Positions 33,091 to 41,983 of a DNA stretch of 64,000 nucleotides are shown piece after piece. How positions within the stretch are numbered: the first letter of the stretch is position 1; each line of letters begins with the position of its first letter. A model generated the notes under the pieces. It was not told the origin of the DNA. It saw only the letters and a list, made by a program, of their open reading frames with translations, and did not search any database. Position numbers and translations under genes: made by a program. Where the stretch lies: positions 62,001 to 126,000 of the forward strand of contig NZ_CAMLHX010000001.1 in the NCBI RefSeq assembly GCF_946479965.1, given 5' to 3'. This stretch comes from an uncultured Mucilaginibacter sp. (GTDB lineage Bacteria > Bacteroidota > Bacteroidia > Sphingobacteriales > Sphingobacteriaceae).

Positions 33091-33498
33091 CTACCTGTCG
33101 TTTTTAGGATATCCCTCTTCATCCAGATCGTCGCGGTCATCTTCGGGCGTGTGTCCTAAAACCTCATCTATCGGGTCCAGATCAACTATGCTTCCCTTAC
33201 TGTCAATATGCATGCCTAACCTGTCTACATCTGTTTCCAGGCTTTCGTTGGGTATATATTCGTCAACCGCATACGGATTAGCCTCATCATAGGTGGAGTT
33301 AGAATCCTCGCCGTTTTTTACAGAAGTATTGTAGGGGTCGGGATGATCGTAGTCCGGATCATCGCTTTTTACATCATATTCATAGCTGTTATCATCAGCA
33401 TTAAAACTCAGCTGTTCGTTATTTATAGTTTCGCCAAGTTCATTCTTTAGGGTTTGGTCCCTGTCAGAGTTTTCGTTTTTTAAATTATTAGTGCTCAT
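33091..33498 (-). CDS. Acidic, probably disordered hypothetical protein
   Basis: The 135-residue product is rich in Asp, Asn, Glu and Tyr, without hydrophobic core, signal peptide or membrane helix. Motif-like stretches are DDPDYDHPDPYN and DLDPIDEVLGHTPEDDRDD. No family is recognised. It converges with the lipoprotein gene ending at 33078 and lies in the same orientation as the beta-barrel gene upstream of it. Confidence 0.55.
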   Translation of the reverse strand: MSTNNLKNENSDRDQTLKNELGETINNEQLSFNADDNSYEYDVKSDDPDYDHPDPYNTSVKNGEDSNSTYDEANPYAVDEYIPNESLETDVDRLGMHIDSKGSIVDLDPIDEVLGHTPEDDRDDLDEEGYPKNDR

Positions 33499-33558
33499 GG
33501 ATTAAGTATTTACAGTTGTTATACCGTAAAAACCTTGCCAAAAGTTGCACATTGTTAA

Positions 33559-34278
33559 TTATTGGTACGAAATAGATTTACGATAAGACGTAACGCCGCC
33601 AATTGCAAATTTTACACCGATGAAGAATTGATCGTATACATCATTCTGGCTGCGTCCTGTTTCAAATCCGTCTAAGGCATCACCCAAAATATAATTTAGC
33701 TGGTAGCCGATATCAACTTTAAACGAAGGTTGGTTATACTTATTAAAAAGCTTAAACTCATAACCAATGCGGGTAGGTATAAGCACCTGGTTGCTGTGAT
33801 TGCGGCCGGGGGTATAATACCCTGTTTGATCAGGCACCCGTAATGTTGAATCTATATCAAGTTTATTAATTACAAAGCCTGCGCCTGTAGAAACATAGAA
33901 ATTTTTAAGACCATTCATTAATCTGCTGTCTGAGTAACGAATAAGCTCGCCTGCCTGTAGTTGCACCCTGAACATTACTGCCGCAAATTTATTTTCAAAA
34001 TAACGTCTTGATTTTGATGTAACAGATCCACCTTTTAAAATTCCCCCCTGCGCCTCTATAACATAGTTTATAAAGGGGGTTTGGTTGTAGGTAAAATTGA
34101 TATGGCCGGTAGGCGCAATGGTAATGGTTTCAGCGTCGCTGCCAACTACCCGGCTCGCTGCTCCGCCAAAACCGATATCGTATTTTGCGTATTCGTACCC
34201 TAATTGCGCTTTAGCAGCTAAACAAAAAAAGCTTATTAAAACTGTTGCGGCGACCGATCTGAAAAGAGTGCGGGTCAT
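33559..34278 (-). CDS. Outer-membrane beta-barrel-like protein
   Basis: The 239-residue product has a signal peptide (MTRTLFRSVAATVLISFFCL then AAKAQ) and alternating aromatic/hydrophobic strands typical of small Bacteroidota beta-barrels (YEYAKYDIGFGGAASRVVG, FKVDIGYQLNYILG, ending FFIGVKFAIGGVTSYRKSIS). ATG at 34278 is selected since it opens the signal peptide; the frame continues 60 codons upstream without such character. A -7 box lies 30 bp upstream. It diverges from icd. Confidence 0.75.
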   Translation of the reverse strand: MTRTLFRSVAATVLISFFCLAAKAQLGYEYAKYDIGFGGAASRVVGSDAETITIAPTGHINFTYNQTPFINYVIEAQGGILKGGSVTSKSRRYFENKFAAVMFRVQLQAGELIRYSDSRLMNGLKNFYVSTGAGFVINKLDIDSTLRVPDQTGYYTPGRNHSNQVLIPTRIGYEFKLFNKYNQPSFKVDIGYQLNYILGDALDGFETGRSQNDVYDQFFIGVKFAIGGVTSYRKSISYQ

Positions 34279-34308
34279 GGTATTTTTGGGGGCAGGTAAG
34301 TTCAAAGC

Positions 34309-34316
34309 CAAATTTA
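34309..34316 (-). promoter_or_regulatory. -7 promoter box for the beta-barrel gene
   Basis: The minus strand reads TAAATTTG, matching TAnnTTTG, 30 bp upstream of the ATG at 34278. This also supports that start over upstream ones. Confidence 0.55.
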
Positions 34317-34464
34317 TTGTTTTACAAAGGTTAGAGTTCAACTCAAAATAGTAATGCGACGGATAAAAATACAACTTACTTTTATAAAACAACATTACAA
34401 CGTAATTATCTATACAATGTTCGTTGCAAATTGTTGATTTATTAACGTATAAACTCAATTTTCT

Positions 34465-34472
34465 TATATTTG
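34465..34472 (+). promoter_or_regulatory. -7 promoter box for icd
   Basis: TATATTTG, a perfect TAnnTTTG match, 27 bp upstream of the icd ATG. Confidence 0.65.
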
Positions 34473-34499
34473 CGGCCTAAATAATCAATAGCATCTGGT

Positions 34500-35729
34500 A
34501 TGGCAAAAATTAAAGTAGAAAATCCTGTAGTTGAATTGGATGGCGATGAAATGACCCGCATCATCTGGAAATTTATTAAAGACAAACTGATCGTTCCGTA
34601 TCTGGATCTGGATATAAAATATTATGACCTTGGCCTGGAATACCGCGACGAAACAAATGACCAGGTAACTATTGATGCTGCCAATGCTATTAAACAATAT
34701 GGAGTAGGTATTAAATGTGCCACCATTACACCTGATGAGGCCCGCGTAGAGGAGTTTGGCTTAAAGCAAATGTGGAAATCGCCAAATGGTACTATCCGTA
34801 ATATACTGGACGGTACAGTATTTCGCGAGCCGATTGTAATGAGCAATGTACCGCGTTTGGTACCTAACTGGACAGCGCCTATCTGCATTGGCCGTCATGC
34901 TTTTGGCGACCAGTACCGTGCTACTGATTTTTTAACTAAAGGAAAAGGAAAACTGACTATCACCTTCACCCCTGAGGATGGCGGCGAAACCCAATCTTTT
35001 GAAGTATTTAACTTTAAAGGTGACGGTGTAGCTTTAGCGATGTACAATACCGACGAGTCTATCCGCGGTTTTGCTCATGCCTGCTTTAACCAGGCCATAA
35101 TGAAAGGCTGGCCTTTATACCTGTCAACAAAAAACACCATTCTAAAAAAATACGATGGTCGTTTTAAAGATATTTTTGAAGAGATATACCAAAGTGATTA
35201 TAAAGCAAAGTTTGCTGAATTAGGCATTGTATACGAGCACCGTCTAATTGACGACATGGTTGCATCTGCCCTTAAATGGAACGGTAACTTTGTTTGGGCA
35301 TGTAAAAACTATGATGGCGACGTACAAAGTGATACAGTTGCACAGGGCTTCGGCTCGTTAGGTTTAATGACCTCAACATTGGTTACGCCGGATGGAACCG
35401 TGATGGAAGCTGAAGCTGCACACGGCACAGTAACCCGTCACTACCGCGAGCACCAGGCTGGCCGCCCAACATCAACCAACCCAATTGCATCCATATTTGC
35501 ATGGACCCGTGGTTTGGAGTTCCGTGGCATTTTAGATGGTAACCAGGAGTTGATTGACTTCTGCAAAACTTTAGAGCAGGTTTGTATTGAAACTGTTGAA
35601 AGCGGTAAAATGACCAAAGATTTGGCCATCACCATAAAACCTAAAGTAGCGCACGGTTCTGATTACCTGTATACTGAAGAGTTTTTAGAAGCTATTGATG
35701 AGAATTTGAAAGCTAAATTGGGTAAGTAA
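34500..35729 (+). CDS. icd: NADP-dependent isocitrate dehydrogenase, eukaryotic type
   Basis: The 409-residue enzyme oxidises isocitrate to 2-oxoglutarate with NADP in the TCA cycle. It belongs to the homodimeric, eukaryote-like class: [16 protein letters not shown] at the start, the substrate loop [45 protein letters not shown] with a metal-binding Asp, and [15 protein letters not shown]. Length is normal. A strong terminator follows 20 bp after the stop. Confidence 0.97.
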   Translation: MAKIKVENPVVELDGDEMTRIIWKFIKDKLIVPYLDLDIKYYDLGLEYRDETNDQVTIDAANAIKQYGVGIKCATITPDEARVEEFGLKQMWKSPNGTIRNILDGTVFREPIVMSNVPRLVPNWTAPICIGRHAFGDQYRATDFLTKGKGKLTITFTPEDGGETQSFEVFNFKGDGVALAMYNTDESIRGFAHACFNQAIMKGWPLYLSTKNTILKKYDGRFKDIFEEIYQSDYKAKFAELGIVYEHRLIDDMVASALKWNGNFVWACKNYDGDVQSDTVAQGFGSLGLMTSTLVTPDGTVMEAEAAHGTVTRHYREHQAGRPTSTNPIASIFAWTRGLEFRGILDGNQELIDFCKTLEQVCIETVESGKMTKDLAITIKPKVAHGSDYLYTEEFLEAIDENLKAKLGK

Positions 35730-35748
35730 ATAAACATTTGCCAAGCTT

Positions 35749-35782
35749 AAGCGCCCATTTTTTTTAAGGATGGGCGCTTTTG
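35749..35782 (+). terminator. Rho-independent terminator of icd
   Basis: AAGCGCCCAT pairs with ATGGGCGCTT around an 11-nt loop, then TTGTTTT. Confidence 0.88.
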
Positions 35783-35831
35783 TTTTAATAATTTGTATTT
35801 TTATAATACCCAATTAAATAACACCTGAGCT

Positions 35832-36019
35832 ATGGAAAGCTACTACATCATTTTTATAGTCATTTATTTTTACTTATCAGCTCGGTTTGCAGCTCAAGGC
35901 ATGTTCAAGTTTGCCACTGTATATAACTTAAATATTTTTTAATAGTTGTGCTGATACCCTTCGCAGGATATTTTATTGCTGTTAATCTCCTTAATAAAAA
36001 GTTGGAATTGCAGAATTAA
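35832..36019 (+). pseudogene. Small two-helix membrane protein broken at a T6 run
   Basis: ATG at 35832 opens MESYYIIFIVIYFYLSARFA and continues to a stop at 35940-35942. Another frame resumes at once with LIVVLIPFAGYFIAVNLLNK and stops at 36019. Adding one T to the T6 run near 35935-35940 gives one 62-residue protein with two membrane helices and a basic tail (LNKKLELQN). Either a real frameshift, slippage at the homopolymer, or a sequence error. It resembles the N-terminal membrane module at 41984. It lies in the 354-bp gap between two terminators. Confidence 0.5.
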
Positions 36020-36024
36020 CCCAA

Positions 36025-36052
36025 CAAAAAAGGCCACACTCGCGTGCGGCCC
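36025..36052 (-). terminator. Rho-independent terminator of the NTF2-like gene
   Basis: On the minus strand GGCCgCAC pairs with GTGtGGCC around GCGA, followed by six T. It lies 32 bp past the stop codon at 36084. Confidence 0.82.
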
Positions 36053-36083
36053 TTCTCAATTATAAACTAAACGTAAACTAAAA

Positions 36084-36509
36084 TTAGCTGTTGCGGGTCT
36101 CAATTTTGGTGATCTTCCAATCTTGGCCTTGTTGTTTGATGGTAATGGTGCTTGTACGTACATAGCCTTCATATTTCATATCCATTCTTAGTACCATGGT
36201 GTTATCAATGTCCGATACAATTGATGTGGTATACTGGCAGGTTTGTTCTACGTTTTCAGAAGCTTTAAACGAATCAAGCAGGGCTTGTTTGTTTAATTTG
36301 AAGGTTTTTTCGCCACGGTACATGGTGTATTCAACATTTTTAGCTAAAGCCTGTTCAAGGTTTTGCAGGTTGCCGTGAATAACAGCATTAGTGAAGACAG
36401 TAACCACATCGTTTTTTGATAAGGTACCAGCTGTGTTTGGGTTTGCGTTTGCTACGCCGGTTGCCACTAATAAGGCAAGGCCGAGAAATATAGATTTTAA
36501 AGTTTTCAT
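36084..36509 (-). CDS. Secreted NTF2-like protein
   Basis: The 141-residue product has a signal peptide (MKTLKSIFLGLALLVATGVA, then NA) and a single NTF2/SnoaL-like cone domain: DVVTVFTNAVIHGNLQNLEQ, YTMYRGEKTFKLNKQALLDSF, RTSTITIKQQGQDWKITKIE. Such periplasmic proteins of Bacteroidota are of unknown role. Monocistronic, with its own terminator. Confidence 0.75.
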   Translation of the reverse strand: MKTLKSIFLGLALLVATGVANANPNTAGTLSKNDVVTVFTNAVIHGNLQNLEQALAKNVEYTMYRGEKTFKLNKQALLDSFKASENVEQTCQYTTSIVSDIDNTMVLRMDMKYEGYVRTSTITIKQQGQDWKITKIETRNS

Positions 36510-36649
36510 AATAATATGGTCTTAAAGGTTATTAATTTATTTTTATACCCATATGACAACGTCGGTAGCCAGTTCGTTACAGTCGATTTAATTTTTATTT
36601 GCGTTTTAACTAAAATTTAACATTTGCCACCGGGTCCATCCTTAAAACA

Positions 36650-37159
36650 ATGATCGAGTTCAACACAATTATGCTCCAGTTTGAATCGCAGGGTGAAAAA
36701 ACCGGGTGGACCTATATTGAGATTCCCGCCGATATTGCTCAACAGTTAAAACCGGGTAATAAAAAGTCATTCAGGGTAAAAGGGATGTTAGATGGCCTGG
36801 CCGTTGCCGGCATGGCCCTGATGCCTATGGGAGCCGGCAATTTTATTTTAGCGCTAAAGGCTGATGTCCGCAAGGCCATCCGTAAAAATGCAGGTGCCAT
36901 GCTAACCGTTAAACTGGAGGAAGACAAGGATTATAAAGTTGAGGTGCCCGACGATCTGCAGGAGTGTTTTGATTTTGAACCGGATGCTTTGACACAATTC
37001 AATAGTCTGCCCAAATCGCACCGCGATTACTTTATAAAGTGGATTGAAAGCGCCAAAACCAACGAGACGAGGGCAAAACGGATAGTAAACACCATAAATG
37101 CCATGCTACGTAAATGGGATTATAATACTATGATACGGGAAATGAGAAAAGAGCAATAA
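36650..37159 (+). CDS. DUF1905 / YdeI (OmpD-associated)-like protein
   Basis: The 169-residue cytoplasmic protein combines a DUF1905 beta-barrel (about 1-95; GWTYIEIPADIAQQLKPG, SFRVKGMLDG, ALMPMGAGNFILALKADVRKAI) with a C-terminal YdeI/OmpD-associated helical region (about 100-160; FNSLPKSHRDYFIKWIESAK, RAKRIVNTINAML). The family has been linked to bacteriocin/peptide protection but the mechanism is not established. Monocistronic; a strong hairpin overlaps its stop codon. Confidence 0.85.
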   Translation: MIEFNTIMLQFESQGEKTGWTYIEIPADIAQQLKPGNKKSFRVKGMLDGLAVAGMALMPMGAGNFILALKADVRKAIRKNAGAMLTVKLEEDKDYKVEVPDDLQECFDFEPDALTQFNSLPKSHRDYFIKWIESAKTNETRAKRIVNTINAMLRKWDYNTMIREMRKEQ

Positions 37160-37191
37160 CCGTTTCGGGTTTAACCGATAACGGTTATTGC
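37153..37191. terminator. Long hairpin between converging genes
   Basis: A 12-bp perfect stem (GCAATAACCGTT with its complement) is extended by TCGG/CCGA around GTTTAA. It overlaps the stop codon at 37159 and precedes the converging gene. No T-run follows immediately, so it may act as a terminator or mRNA 3' end stabiliser. Confidence 0.6.
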
Positions 37192-37202
37192 AACCTCAAT
37201 TA

Positions 37203-37721
37203 TTATTTTTTAAAGTGACGGAGGTATTCGTTAAGCTTTACAATTTTTCCGTTCACAAATTGAAAATCGTTGACGTATTCTGTTGAATCCGTCTTTCCTT
37301 TCATATCCGTCATATGTTGGGTGTACCAAACGGTCACCCACTCTTCTTTCAGATCTTTGCCCGTCACTGCTTCCCAGTCTTTAACATCTATTTTTACAGA
37401 TTTAGTGTCTGCACTACCTTCTTTAACCATTTTTATTAAGTTGCTACCGGTGCTTTTAAATGTACCGCCATCATAATTAAAGGTCACGCTGTCAGCAAAG
37501 CACTTTTTCATCAGTACAGTGTCCATTGTTTCGTATGATTTTAGCGCATTTAAAGCCGTCATCGTGTTAGCGCTACTGGTGTCAATCAACCAGTTATCCG
37601 GATGTTTTATTTTGTAAGGGTAAACCGGGGCTGCAGCGGCAGTAGTTTCGGCGGTAGGCGTCTTTGATTCACAGGCAGCAAACAGTAATGCAACAGCACC
37701 TAGCAAAAAGATTTTTTTCAT
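37203..37721 (-). CDS. NTF2/SnoaL-like lipoprotein
   Basis: The 172-residue product has a lipoprotein signal (MKKIFLLGAVALLFAACES, lipobox FAAC), a Thr/Ala-rich linker and a SnoaL-like domain (about 50-170; NALKSYETMDTVLMKKCFAD, VTFNYDGGTFKST, WVTVWYTQHMTD, DFQFVNGKIVKLNEYL). Role unknown. It converges with the DUF1905 gene. Confidence 0.78.
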   Translation of the reverse strand: MKKIFLLGAVALLFAACESKTPTAETTAAAAPVYPYKIKHPDNWLIDTSSANTMTALNALKSYETMDTVLMKKCFADSVTFNYDGGTFKSTGSNLIKMVKEGSADTKSVKIDVKDWEAVTGKDLKEEWVTVWYTQHMTDMKGKTDSTEYVNDFQFVNGKIVKLNEYLRHFKK

Positions 37722-37849
37722 TTTTTGTGAGTTTAATCATTAATAAGTCCTTGTAATTTAGGTAATTAAATTAACAAACAATTCAAAGTGCCAGTTAATG
37801 TGTATCTCCGCCTTCCACAACGTTGATAAGCTGTTTAATTGTGCATAAA

Positions 37850-37889
37850 ATCTGCACATCTGCATATCCACACATCTGCACATTCACTA
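37850..37889 (+). repeat. Octamer repeat array upstream of parC
   Basis: Octamers in phase: ATCTGCAC at 37850, ATCTGCAT at 37858, the variant ATCCACAC at 37866, ATCTGCAC at 37874, ATTCACTA at 37882. This is the same four-unit, third-deviates layout as the heptamer arms, with 8-bp units. It ends 29 bp before the parC ATG. Confidence 0.7.
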
Positions 37890-37918
37890 TATTTACCCAT
37901 CCAAATTTTTTGTTACGA

Positions 37919-40837
37919 ATGAGCGAAGAGCTGAACGAAAACACATCTGCCAACGAAGAAAAATTACATAACATCGTCTCACTCGACGGCCTGTACGAAA
38001 ATTGGTTCCTTGATTACGCGTCGTACGTAATTCTTGACCGTGCCGTGCCACATATTAACGATGGTTTAAAGCCGGTACAGCGCCGCATACTGCATTCGCT
38101 TAAAGAGATGGACGACGGGCGCTTTAACAAAGCCGCCAACGTTATTGGTAATACCATGAAGTATCACCCGCATGGCGATGCCTCCATTGGCGATGCCATG
38201 GTGCAGATAGGACAGAAGGACCTGCTGATAGAATGCCAGGGTAACTGGGGCGACCCCGTAACCGGCGACTCGGCAGCAGCGCCCCGTTACATTGAGGCTC
38301 GCTTATCAAAATTCGCGCTGGAGGTTGTATTTAACCCTGACACTACAGTTTGGCAAGCCAGTTATGATGGGCGTAACAAAGAGCCTATTACACTTCCGGT
38401 TAAGTTCCCGCTGTTATTAGCCCAAGGTGCCGAAGGTATTGCTGTAGGTTTGGCTACCAAGATATTACCGCACAACTTTATTGAACTGATTGATGCATCA
38501 ATAGGGGTGTTAAGGAATGAGCCTGTTAACCTACTACCCGACTTCCCTACAGGTGGTATGGCCGATGCCTCGGCTTACAATGAGGGACAGCGCGGGGGGC
38601 GTATAAGGGTCCGTGCTAAAATTAGCGAACGCGATAAAAAGACATTGGTTATAACGGAGATCCCTTTCTCTACCACTACCGGCAGTTTAATAGACAGCGT
38701 TGTTGCTGCTAACGATAAAGGTAAGATCAAGATCAAAAAGATTGAGGATAATACCGCGCGCGATGTAGAAATTGTGATACACCTGGCACCGGGTATATCT
38801 CCTGATGTAACTATTGACGCGCTATATGCATTTACTGATTGCGAGGTATCAATATCGCCTAACACCTGTGTGATACAGGACGACAGGCCGCGTTTTATGA
38901 GTGTGAATGATATGCTTACCGAAAGTACGCATAAAACACGCGACCTGTTAAAGCTGGAGCTGGAGATAAAGCTGAAGGAGCTGATGGAGAAGATATTTTT
39001 CAGCTCGTTGCTTAAGATATTTATCCAGGAGGGAATGTACAAGCATGCCGACTATGAAAGCTCTGCCAATTTTGAGGAGGTGCTTGTTGTATTGAATCGC
39101 TTGTTTGAACCTTTCTTTTCACAGTTTTATCGCGAGATATTACCCGAGGATTATAAGAAACTGATTGACAAACCGATGAGCAGCATCACCCGTTTTGATG
39201 TGAAAAAAACGGATGAGCAGATAAAGGGATTAGAGGGCGAAATAAAGCAGGTTAAGCAGCATTTAAAGCATTTAACAGACTATACAATAGACTGGTTTGT
39301 TAAACTGAAAGAGAAATACGGCAAGGACCGAGGGCGTAAAACCGAACTGCGCACCTTTGATAAGGTAGAAGCAACTCAAGTAGCCTTGGCCAACTTAAAA
39401 CTTTACGTTAACAGAACCGACGGCTTTATAGGCTCGGGCCTTAAGCGCGACGACAACGTTGAACAGGTAGGAGAGTGCTCTGACATTGACGAGATAATAG
39501 TTTTCCGCGAAGACGGGCGCTGCCTGATCACCAAAATTCAGGAGAAGGTATTTGTGGGTAAAGACATTATCCATGTCGCGGTATTTAAAAAGAATGATGA
39601 ACGCACCGTTTATAACATGGTGTATAAAGACGGGCAAAGTGGCGTTGCCTACATAAAACGCTTTGCTGTTACAGGTGTAACGCGCGATAAGGAGTACGAC
39701 TTAACCAAAGGCAGCAAAGGCTCAAAAGTGTTATATTTTTCTGCCAACCCTAATGGCGAGGCCGAGATAGTAAATATCCAGCTTAAGCCGCATGCCAAGT
39801 TGAAGAAGCTGCAGTTTGATGAAGATTTTGCGGCTATTGCTATCAAGGGTCGCGGATCAATGGGTAATATTGTTACCAAATACCCGGTTAAAAAGATCGT
39901 GCTAAAAAGCAAAGGCATATCTACTTTATCCGGCCGTAAAATATGGTATGATGAGATATTAAAGCGCCTGAATGTTGACGCACGCGGTAAATACCTGGGT
40001 GAGTTTGATGGCGACGACCGTATTCTAACCGTTTTAAGCAGCGGTATATATGAACTGACCAGCTTTGATCTGAATAACCACTTTGATGATAAGATGGTGC
40101 TGATAGAGAAGTACAATCCTGAAAAGGTTTATTCGGTGGTGCATTTCGATGGCAAATCAAAAAACTACATGGTGAAACGCTTCCTGTTTGAAAACATTGC
40201 CATAGGTAAGCAAACCAGTTTGATAAGCGAAGAGAGCGGATCAAAAATGTTATTGATATCAGGTGCTGCGCAGCCAATTGTTAAGGTTGATCAGTTAAAG
40301 GGCGCTACTAAAATACCCGAAACTGTTGAACTGAATCTGGCTGATCTGATAGATGTTAAAGGCATGAAAGCGATGGGTAACCGGATATCGGCGCATGTGG
40401 TACAATCTATTACACTAATGGCTGAGCACGATGATGCAGAGGACGTACCGGATCCGGAGCCCGATACTGTAGAAGAAACTCAGATCGTCATTACACCCGA
40501 AGATAAAACAGTTGCCGATGTAGCACCACTGCCAAATGCTGAGGTTAATACAGATTTGGCACCTGTGCCTTACGAACCAGATGAGGCAACAGTTGAAATA
40601 GATGAGCCGTCTGAGCAATCTGTTGAACCATCCACGGCATTAGAGACCCCACCTGCAAAATCGGTGAAATCAATTGAAAAATCAGTGGAGTCACCAAAAG
40701 AATCAGTGGAATCATCAGATCAATCGGTGGCATCATCCAATAACTCAGTGGAATCAACCGCAAAAAAAATAGACTTTGAAATAACTAACCCTGATGATAT
40801 TGATATAGATGATAAGGGGCAGTTGGGACTGTTTTAA
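37919..40837 (+). CDS. parC: DNA topoisomerase IV subunit A (GyrA/ParC family)
   Basis: The 972-residue protein has the GyrA/ParC breakage-reunion core: LDRAVPHINDGLKPVQRRIL, the winged-helix YHPHGDASIGDAM and the catalytic Tyr in APRYIEARLSKFA. The C-terminal half carries DNA-wrapping beta-pinwheel sequence without a clear GyrA box. ATG at 37919 fits the domain start. The last 100 residues are acidic low-complexity, including five 21-bp repeats (40658-40762) encoding a KSVESP-type heptapeptide. No parE lies next to it, so gyrA cannot be strictly excluded, but the shape favours parC. Confidence 0.88.
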   Translation: MSEELNENTSANEEKLHNIVSLDGLYENWFLDYASYVILDRAVPHINDGLKPVQRRILHSLKEMDDGRFNKAANVIGNTMKYHPHGDASIGDAMVQIGQKDLLIECQGNWGDPVTGDSAAAPRYIEARLSKFALEVVFNPDTTVWQASYDGRNKEPITLPVKFPLLLAQGAEGIAVGLATKILPHNFIELIDASIGVLRNEPVNLLPDFPTGGMADASAYNEGQRGGRIRVRAKISERDKKTLVITEIPFSTTTGSLIDSVVAANDKGKIKIKKIEDNTARDVEIVIHLAPGISPDVTIDALYAFTDCEVSISPNTCVIQDDRPRFMSVNDMLTESTHKTRDLLKLELEIKLKELMEKIFFSSLLKIFIQEGMYKHADYESSANFEEVLVVLNRLFEPFFSQFYREILPEDYKKLIDKPMSSITRFDVKKTDEQIKGLEGEIKQVKQHLKHLTDYTIDWFVKLKEKYGKDRGRKTELRTFDKVEATQVALANLKLYVNRTDGFIGSGLKRDDNVEQVGECSDIDEIIVFREDGRCLITKIQEKVFVGKDIIHVAVFKKNDERTVYNMVYKDGQSGVAYIKRFAVTGVTRDKEYDLTKGSKGSKVLYFSANPNGEAEIVNIQLKPHAKLKKLQFDEDFAAIAIKGRGSMGNIVTKYPVKKIVLKSKGISTLSGRKIWYDEILKRLNVDARGKYLGEFDGDDRILTVLSSGIYELTSFDLNNHFDDKMVLIEKYNPEKVYSVVHFDGKSKNYMVKRFLFENIAIGKQTSLISEESGSKMLLISGAAQPIVKVDQLKGATKIPETVELNLADLIDVKGMKAMGNRISAHVVQSITLMAEHDDAEDVPDPEPDTVEETQIVITPEDKTVADVAPLPNAEVNTDLAPVPYEPDEATVEIDEPSEQSVEPSTALETPPAKSVKSIEKSVESPKESVESSDQSVASSNNSVESTAKKIDFEITNPDDIDIDDKGQLGLF
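40658..40762 (+). repeat. Five 21-bp coding repeats in the parC tail
   Basis: Five in-frame units of 21 bp encode variants of the heptapeptide KSVESPK (KSVKSIE, KSVESPK, ESVESSD, QSVASSN, NSVESTA), residues about 914-948. The copies have diverged at synonymous and non-synonymous sites. Confidence 0.8.
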
Positions 40838-40882
40838 TTACGTACAAGGAGACACACATTAAAGCCATCTATTGGCCATAGT

Positions 40883-41896
40883 ATGATAGCAGGTAGACGT
40901 ATTTTTTTTGTATTCGTAGTAGTACTTGTGGTTGCCGCGATGTTATATAGCTGCAAAGAAAAATACTTGCCCGAACTTAAGGAAACTAACGTTAACTATC
41001 TGGTGGTTGAAGGTTTGATTAACACTGGTACCGATTCAACAATATATACCCTAACCCGTACATATAAACTGGATGGCAAGGCGGTTGTTGCCCCGGAGCG
41101 GGGGGCTATAGTACAAGTGGAAAGCGATGGTGGTAATGTTTATCCGCTGCCTGCTTTATTAAAGCCAGGCAGATATGGGCGACCATCAGTAGGTGCTGAC
41201 CCAACAAAAAAATACAGGTTGAGAATAATAACCAGTAATAAACGGGAATATCTTTCGGATTTTGTAGAAAGCAGAACATCGCCGCCATTTGATCTGAAAT
41301 ATGATTTTGATAATGAGGCTTTAAACTTTCATATAACCACTTATGATTTATCCGGAAAAAGTATTTATTATCAGCACAGCTATGTAGAAACATGGGAGTA
41401 TACAGCTCTAATAAACAAAAAATCTCGCTGCTGGCATGTTGTACCCTCGCCGAACATTTTACTATCATCAACAGCAAATCTTTCAGAAGATCGGATAAAT
41501 GATAAGCTTGTTCTTTCGGTACCTGGCCTTTCACCTAAATTAGATGTTGAGTATAGCGTTTTGATCAGACAAAGCGTTCTCACGCGCCAAGGCTTTGAGT
41601 TTTTTGAAACGCTAAGAAAGAACACAGAAGCGGTAGGAACCATTTTTGATGCGCAACCTTCGCAGCTGGTGGGCAATATAAGGTCTACTACAAACCCTAC
41701 CGAAACGGTGATAGGTTTTGTAAGTTGCGGTACGGTAACCGAAAAGCGTTTTTTGATTGATCTACCTGATCTGCCAACAAAATGGTTTACTCTTGTGGAC
41801 GATTCTGAATGTAGAGACGCCCCACCACCGCCACCTTTTTGTACAGACTGCCGCGTACTAGGGGGAACCACCCAAATGCCCTCTTATTGGAAATAA
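40883..41896 (+). CDS. DUF4249 family lipoprotein
   Basis: The 337-residue protein has a lipoprotein signal (RRIFFVFVVVLVVAAMLYSC) followed by KEKYLPEL and the DUF4249 opening NVNYLVVEGLINTGTDSTIY. Conserved-type strands continue (AIVQVESDGGNVYPL, KKYRLRIITSNKREYLSDFV), with a Pro-rich Cys-containing end (PPPPPFCTDC). DUF4249 genes usually sit behind a TonB-dependent receptor gene; none is here, so this is an orphan copy. Role presumably at the outer membrane. Confidence 0.85.
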   Translation: MIAGRRIFFVFVVVLVVAAMLYSCKEKYLPELKETNVNYLVVEGLINTGTDSTIYTLTRTYKLDGKAVVAPERGAIVQVESDGGNVYPLPALLKPGRYGRPSVGADPTKKYRLRIITSNKREYLSDFVESRTSPPFDLKYDFDNEALNFHITTYDLSGKSIYYQHSYVETWEYTALINKKSRCWHVVPSPNILLSSTANLSEDRINDKLVLSVPGLSPKLDVEYSVLIRQSVLTRQGFEFFETLRKNTEAVGTIFDAQPSQLVGNIRSTTNPTETVIGFVSCGTVTEKRFLIDLPDLPTKWFTLVDDSECRDAPPPPPFCTDCRVLGGTTQMPSYWK

Positions 41897-41956
41897 TATT
41901 ATGACAGGCTTAGTTATAGCCCGACTTTTTTTATTTATAGCGTGCGGTAAAATTTT

Positions 41957-41964
41957 TATATTTG
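41957..41964 (+). promoter_or_regulatory. -7 promoter box for the TPR membrane protein
   Basis: TATATTTG, a perfect TAnnTTTG match, 19 bp upstream of the ATG at 41984. Confidence 0.6.
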
Positions 41965-41983
41965 ACTACAACACAACCTTATA

